Source: Rhynchopus sp. YZ270_cl-10 (taxonomy: Eukaryota; Euglenozoa; Diplonemea; Diplonemida; Diplonemidae). From it: 64,000 nucleotides of DNA. The number at the start of each line of letters is the position of its first letter. Within the stretch, counting starts at the first letter, position 1. Positions 60,601 to 64,000 of the stretch are shown piece after piece. A program made the translations under genes and the position numbers. Location of the stretch: positions 248,001 through 312,000 of the forward strand of contig OZ037873.1 in assembly GCA_964035575.1 (NCBI GenBank), read 5' to 3'. Below the pieces are notes generated by a model. It saw only the letters and a list, made by a program, of their open reading frames with translations. It was not told the origin of the DNA and did no database searches.

Positions 60601-62073
60601 CGGGGAAGGGCGAGTTCCGCACTGGCAACGGCCTCCTCGCTCAGACCGTGGCGTACGGCGGCTTGCACACCATCCAGGAGGACGGGGCGCCAGGGCATGG
60701 CTACGCGAACAAGGCTGCGGGCAAGCCCCCTACCGAGGAGCACACTCGCTTCATGCGCGCGGCACGTGATTGCAGCCCCTCGATCAAAATACACAAACAG
60801 TCGGCATATTCCCCGGAGCTGAACGACTTGGACCTTGGAGCGTGGTGGGCATTACAGGCCGCGGTAGACCGGCGGGCAAACGAGTTCCTGCAAAAAATGA
60901 AGAAGCAGGAGTTACTGGACAAGTTGTGGGAGGTGATCAAAGAGGAGTGGGAGGCCATGGATCCAGCGGTCCTCCACTCCGTCGCGGAGCACAAAGTTGA
61001 TGTTGTACGAAGTGTCCTGGCGGCGGGTGGTAAAAAACTGAAGAAAGAGCCACATGCGGGGGCACGCAAACGCACAAGAATAATTTTAATTTTTGTTACC
61101 TGAGATGAGACTTGGGTTTTCCACCTGGTAAAATTTTGTAAAAGCCTTTAATTATTGGGGGTAGAGGTAATTAAAAAATCAAGAAAAGTTGGTAAGTTGA
61201 AAGTGGGCAAGCCACACGTGAGTCACGTTCATTACAATTGGTATCGCACGGCAATTGCTATTAGGCTCTCAAACAAGTCTAGGCTCGCTAAAAAATTTAT
61301 GGCACAAAACTTATTCAAACCATTAACGCAACATACTTTGTGTTCTTTGTCACCCAACCCCTCACGTACGTTCCTTTGCCCATTCCGGGGTCTGTGGACA
61401 CGAAATCTTGGCCAGATTTTTCAGGATGTCCATTGGGGTACTTGGCACGGATGGCCCTCTCTGTCCCAAGTCTGAGGCCTGTGATCTCTGTGAAGCCCTG
61501 CCCCTTGACGTCAAGCTTCCATGTGTTGTGTGTGGCGTCGTACTGTGTCCACGCACCCTTCCCGTTCACCTTGACAGGCACAGCCCCACTCACAACCGCC
61601 TCCTGACCCTCGAAGTTCTGGATCGTCAGCTTTGCGTGCTCCGTCCCCAGCTGCACCTGCTCCGTGTGGTACGTGCCTGCATACAGCACAATCGTCGCAG
61701 CCCCCTTCCCTGCAGCTGCCGCCACCGCATCCACAAGTGTGGAGAACGGCGACGTCTTGCTCCCGTCACCACCCGAAGACGCCTTTGCGTCCACATAGAT
61801 CACAACACCCGAAGAAGGCGTCGCGTACGTCGGCGGCACCCACACATCCTCACCCGAAGGTGCCTCCACCCCACACGCCTGCAGCTGCAACGCGTCGTAC
61901 AGCGTCTTGAAGTCACCCCGCTGCGGCAGGGTCGTCTTCCCGTACTCCCATGCGTGCTCACGCACCTTGCAGTCGTAGCTTGGTGGAATCCCACTTGGTG
62001 TGCCAGGGTTCACAAACGGCGGGTTCGCAGAGGCGGCTCCACACACCACTGCCATCAGCAGCAGGCCACGCAT
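57624..62073 (-). CDS. Large secreted parallel beta-helix enzyme (pectate-lyase fold, GH141-like)
   Basis: Exons 61337-62073 and 57624-59439; 850 residues. The intron (59440-61336) runs GTATGT to ACACAG, phase 2, and contains a 1.69-kb mariner copy. A signal peptide (MRGLLLMAVVCGAASA) starts at the ATG 62073; the longer upstream frame is untranslated. N-terminal part: SSGVVIYVDAKASSGGDGSK, then a beta-helix with TIVLYAGTYHTEQVQLGTE and GLRLGTERAIRAKYPNG. C-terminal part: NNLITRVDGNGVFVSNYNRN coils, FNDGFGGGDVMEGNLLANC, then RESGDHGPFNSWDR and IDNDDGSSYYLTHNNYFVY. These match GH141-type (fucosidase/rhamnogalacturonan-acting) beta-helix proteins as I recall them. It is likely secreted for breakdown of plant or algal polysaccharide, together with the esterase at 51021. 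Confidence 0.85.
59478..61167 (+). mobile_element. Tc1/mariner-type transposon in an intron
   Basis: TA flanks both ends (59476-59477, 61168-61169). The inverted ends CCTCACCCGCCAATAATTAA and CCTCTACCCCCAATAATTAA continue for about 65 bp into AGGCTTTTACAAAA and CCAGGTGGAAAACCC. The element is 1690 bp and holds a decayed transposase on plus. Removing it leaves a 205-bp intron. Confidence 0.92.
59621..61103 (+). pseudogene. Tc1/mariner transposase, broken
   Basis: The N-terminal helix-turn-helix part (DTAANNLLIEEALTTTMEER, GRPSIVSPTKKQQLREANSN) is in one frame to about 60080. The catalytic part is in another frame (WHSVKVRPSISAACEEERRE, first Asp in CKVDEKYF), so there is a frameshift near 60060-60085. 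An in-frame TGA at 60411 then splits it again; the rest continues with the second Asp in QEDGAPGHG and a third acidic residue in YSPELNDLDLGAWW. The order of acidic residues fits a DDxD-type Tc1/mariner enzyme. With two disruptions it cannot make an intact transposase. Confidence 0.85.
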
Positions 62074-62245
62074 TGTTCGTTGCTCCCGTCCTTTGTGTCG
62101 TGTCAGAGCCTGCAGTGGTGTGGCAGAGGCAACCTCACAACACACATGGCCAGCCCACAACAAAACCCACCCACACCCATCCACCACCCATACCCAGACA
62201 CACCAACCACGTGACATCCACACACTGTCACGTCCCTTCCAGAAG

Positions 62246-62880
62246 ACTGCGTCAGGTGAATGACTCAGACCTGAGTTCAGAACAGCAGACACTTTGACAC
62301 CCATCAACACACACCCACCACGGTCACAGACGCGACCGGGTAGTGCTGTCGATCCTGACTTGATGCCACCCACACCACCCACGCCCACCCATCTGCATGA
62401 CTCCCATGTCCACCGTTCCCACACCTTATCCTTTGTCTCGTCCTCAACACCTCCACATGCTCCACAACACACAGACTGTCTGCCGGAAGATGCACATCTG
62501 TGCTGCAGAACAGTGCCTGGTGAGGGGTGTGTCTCAGTCGTCCCTTCCTGCCCAGGTACATGCCCCCGATGCAAACATGGTGTTGTGGCTCAGCTGTGTT
62601 GTCTTCTCCACAACAACAACAACAACAACAACAACACCATGTTGGAAGCAACGGTGCGTAATACAACAAAACCAACCCCACATCCCCTACCCACACGTAA
62701 TACAACAACGGAGGCCCAGGTATGTGTCCATCACCACACCTTGCACGCTTGCAACTCTCAGTTCACCGAACTGTGAACTACGCTGGGAACACGGACAAAT
62801 TATTCACCCCCCACACTGCCAAACCAACATTCCCCTTACCCCACAGGAAGTGCACAGGCCACGCCTCACAGGCCAGTGCA
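62246..62880. repeat. Tandem duplication, copy 1
   Basis: It shares with 63207-63812 the segments ACTGCGTCA(A/G)GTGAATG, CTGTCTGCCGGAAGATGCAC and GTTGTGGCTCAGCTG, a CAA microsatellite of different length, and GTGCACAGGCC. The offset is about 930-960 bp. It is longer than copy 2 through a 39-bp duplicated segment and other indels. Confidence 0.85.
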
Positions 62881-63206
62881 AAGGAGAATACACACAGTTA
62901 CTTCGGCAAATACCCCCATTTAGGAATCACCCCAAAACTGATTCCAAACACACGTCCCGCTCTATTCCCCCCTTCTCCTTCCCCTCCCCGCCCTAAGCGA
63001 TACAGTTGAACGTACGGTGGGTGACACACAAGGCTGTCTGCACCCTGAGCACAGACACCCACGGGTCTGTCGTGTGCCACCACCCCAGAGTGCAAAGGGA
63101 TAACAAGCAGATACTCCAAGTGTATACAGTACCCCTCCACCCTCAGTACAGAGACAGAGACCGTACAAAGACATAGCACGCCCGCCCTTTGCACTAATAA
63201 AAGAAT

Positions 63207-63812
63207 ACTGCGTCAAGTGAATGACTCAGACCTGAGTTCAGAACAGCAGCACTTCGACACCCATCAACACACACCCACCACGGTCACAGACGCGACCGGG
63301 CAGTGCTGTCGATCCTGCACACCCACGCCCACCCATCTGCATGACTCCCATGCCCACCGTTCCCACACCTTATCCTTTGTCTCGTCCTCAACACCTCCAC
63401 ATGCTCCACAACACACAGACTGTCTGCCGGAAGATGCACATCTGTGCTGCAGAACAGTGCCTGGTGAGGGGTGTGTCTCAGTCGTCCCTTCCTGCCCAGG
63501 TACATGCCCCCGATGCAAACATGGTGTTGTGGCTCAGCTGTCTTGTCTTCTCCACAACAACAACAACAACACCATGTTGGAAGCAACGGTGCGTAATACA
63601 ACAACGGAGGCCCAGGTATGTGTCCATCACCACACCTTGCACGCTTGCAACTCTCAGTTCACCGAAGCCCCTCAAAAAGCCTCAAAAACCCCACCCCCCT
63701 CTCCTGCGAACACAGGTCACAGAATGTCACCCCCTCCACACACTGCCAAGCCAACGTTCCCCTTACCCACAGGAACCCCAACACAGGCAACTCACAGGCA
63801 GTGCACAGGCCC
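63207..63812. repeat. Tandem duplication, copy 2
   Basis: The second copy; see 62246-62880. It has a shorter CAA run and lacks a 16-bp piece near 63315. Confidence 0.85.
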
Positions 63813-64000
63813 AGACAACCCTCCGTTTTGAGCAGTCCACAGCCAACCGGCACATCGGTGCGGGCCAGATCAGTTCGCCGACAGTTCCCCAACCCCATCA
63901 CCCCCCCTTGCCCCTATTGCATCTCTGTGCACGCAGGCAGGCTCAACAGCACTGCAAACCACGCATCCCAAAGGACTAACTAACAAACGACACTTCCCCT

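Larger units (their letters stand above)
62074..64000. other. Intergenic, dominated by a tandem duplication
   Basis: It is C/A-rich sequence. No gene is supported; His- and Cys-rich plus-strand frames shift between the two copies. Confidence 0.5.

Noticed and set aside
62074..62574. N-terminal extension before the signal peptide of the beta-helix enzyme
   Set aside because: It would bury the signal peptide, and the DNA is part of the duplicated non-coding block.
62294..63831. His/Cys-rich plus-strand frames in the two duplicated blocks
   Set aside because: Indels between the copies are not multiples of three upstream, so the frame is not conserved.
1..64000. Search by eye for tRNA, 5S rRNA and spliced-leader RNA genes
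   Set aside because: No GGTTCGAATCC-type arm or known rRNA or SL exon motif was found on either strand; a computer scan could still find one.

Overview
The window looks like nuclear DNA of a free-living protist, most probably a euglenozoan close to the diplonemids (inference). Every host gene I can support lies on the minus strand across all 64 kb. Most are intronless, and most have a pyrimidine-rich tract ending in AG a short way upstream of the ATG, as expected for polycistronic transcription with spliced-leader trans-splicing. The few cis-introns open with GTATG and close with ACACAG, CTACAG or CGCAG. The protein set (ankyrin, WD40, LRR, ESCRT-I, CaMK-like kinase, alkaline ceramidase, secreted pectin-type CAZymes) fits a free-living protist. 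I found no rRNA, tRNA or SL RNA gene, so the taxon is not proven.

Layout, left to right: a partial ankyrin-repeat gene (1-1456); a VPS37-like ESCRT-I subunit with an internal PDZ domain (4301-5527); an apparently intact hAT transposon with two introns, bounded by an 8-bp target duplication and carrying a nested MITE (6365-10119), inserted in a 261-bp tandem repeat; a 7-bp satellite (10995-11624); a ubiquitin-like/WD40 gene (13180-14307); a disordered protein with MIM1-like motifs (15650-16852) and a KKD-rich protein with WW-like modules (17037-18203); two MITEs; a small two-exon gene and a CaMK-like kinase (20760-23065); more palindromic elements; a type I membrane protein with a PPxY tail (26909-27739); a 1.9-kb foldback element; alkaline ceramidase (30720-31490); an R3H protein with a tiny last exon (34781-36178); and a run of five genes (LRR, three tandem UBL-WD40 paralogues, another WD40; 40896-49219) whose products all end in a CaaX-like Cys motif. 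Then come a Notum/pectin acetylesterase (51021-52307), a second foldback element, a 5'-truncated LINE, and a large secreted beta-helix enzyme (57624-62073) whose single intron holds a decayed Tc1/mariner copy. A duplicated block closes the window.

The most unusual content is between the genes. At least seven families of short (40-130 nt) hairpin-forming repeats recur about 40 times (families A to F and H). Every copy I found has the same orientation as the genes, and at least one family has stems that differ in sequence yet still pair. Ordinary retroposons should insert both ways, so a role in pre-mRNA processing or as small structured RNAs is a real possibility. The pectin-type enzymes and the transposon load suggest a predatory or osmotrophic organism with a repeat-rich genome.
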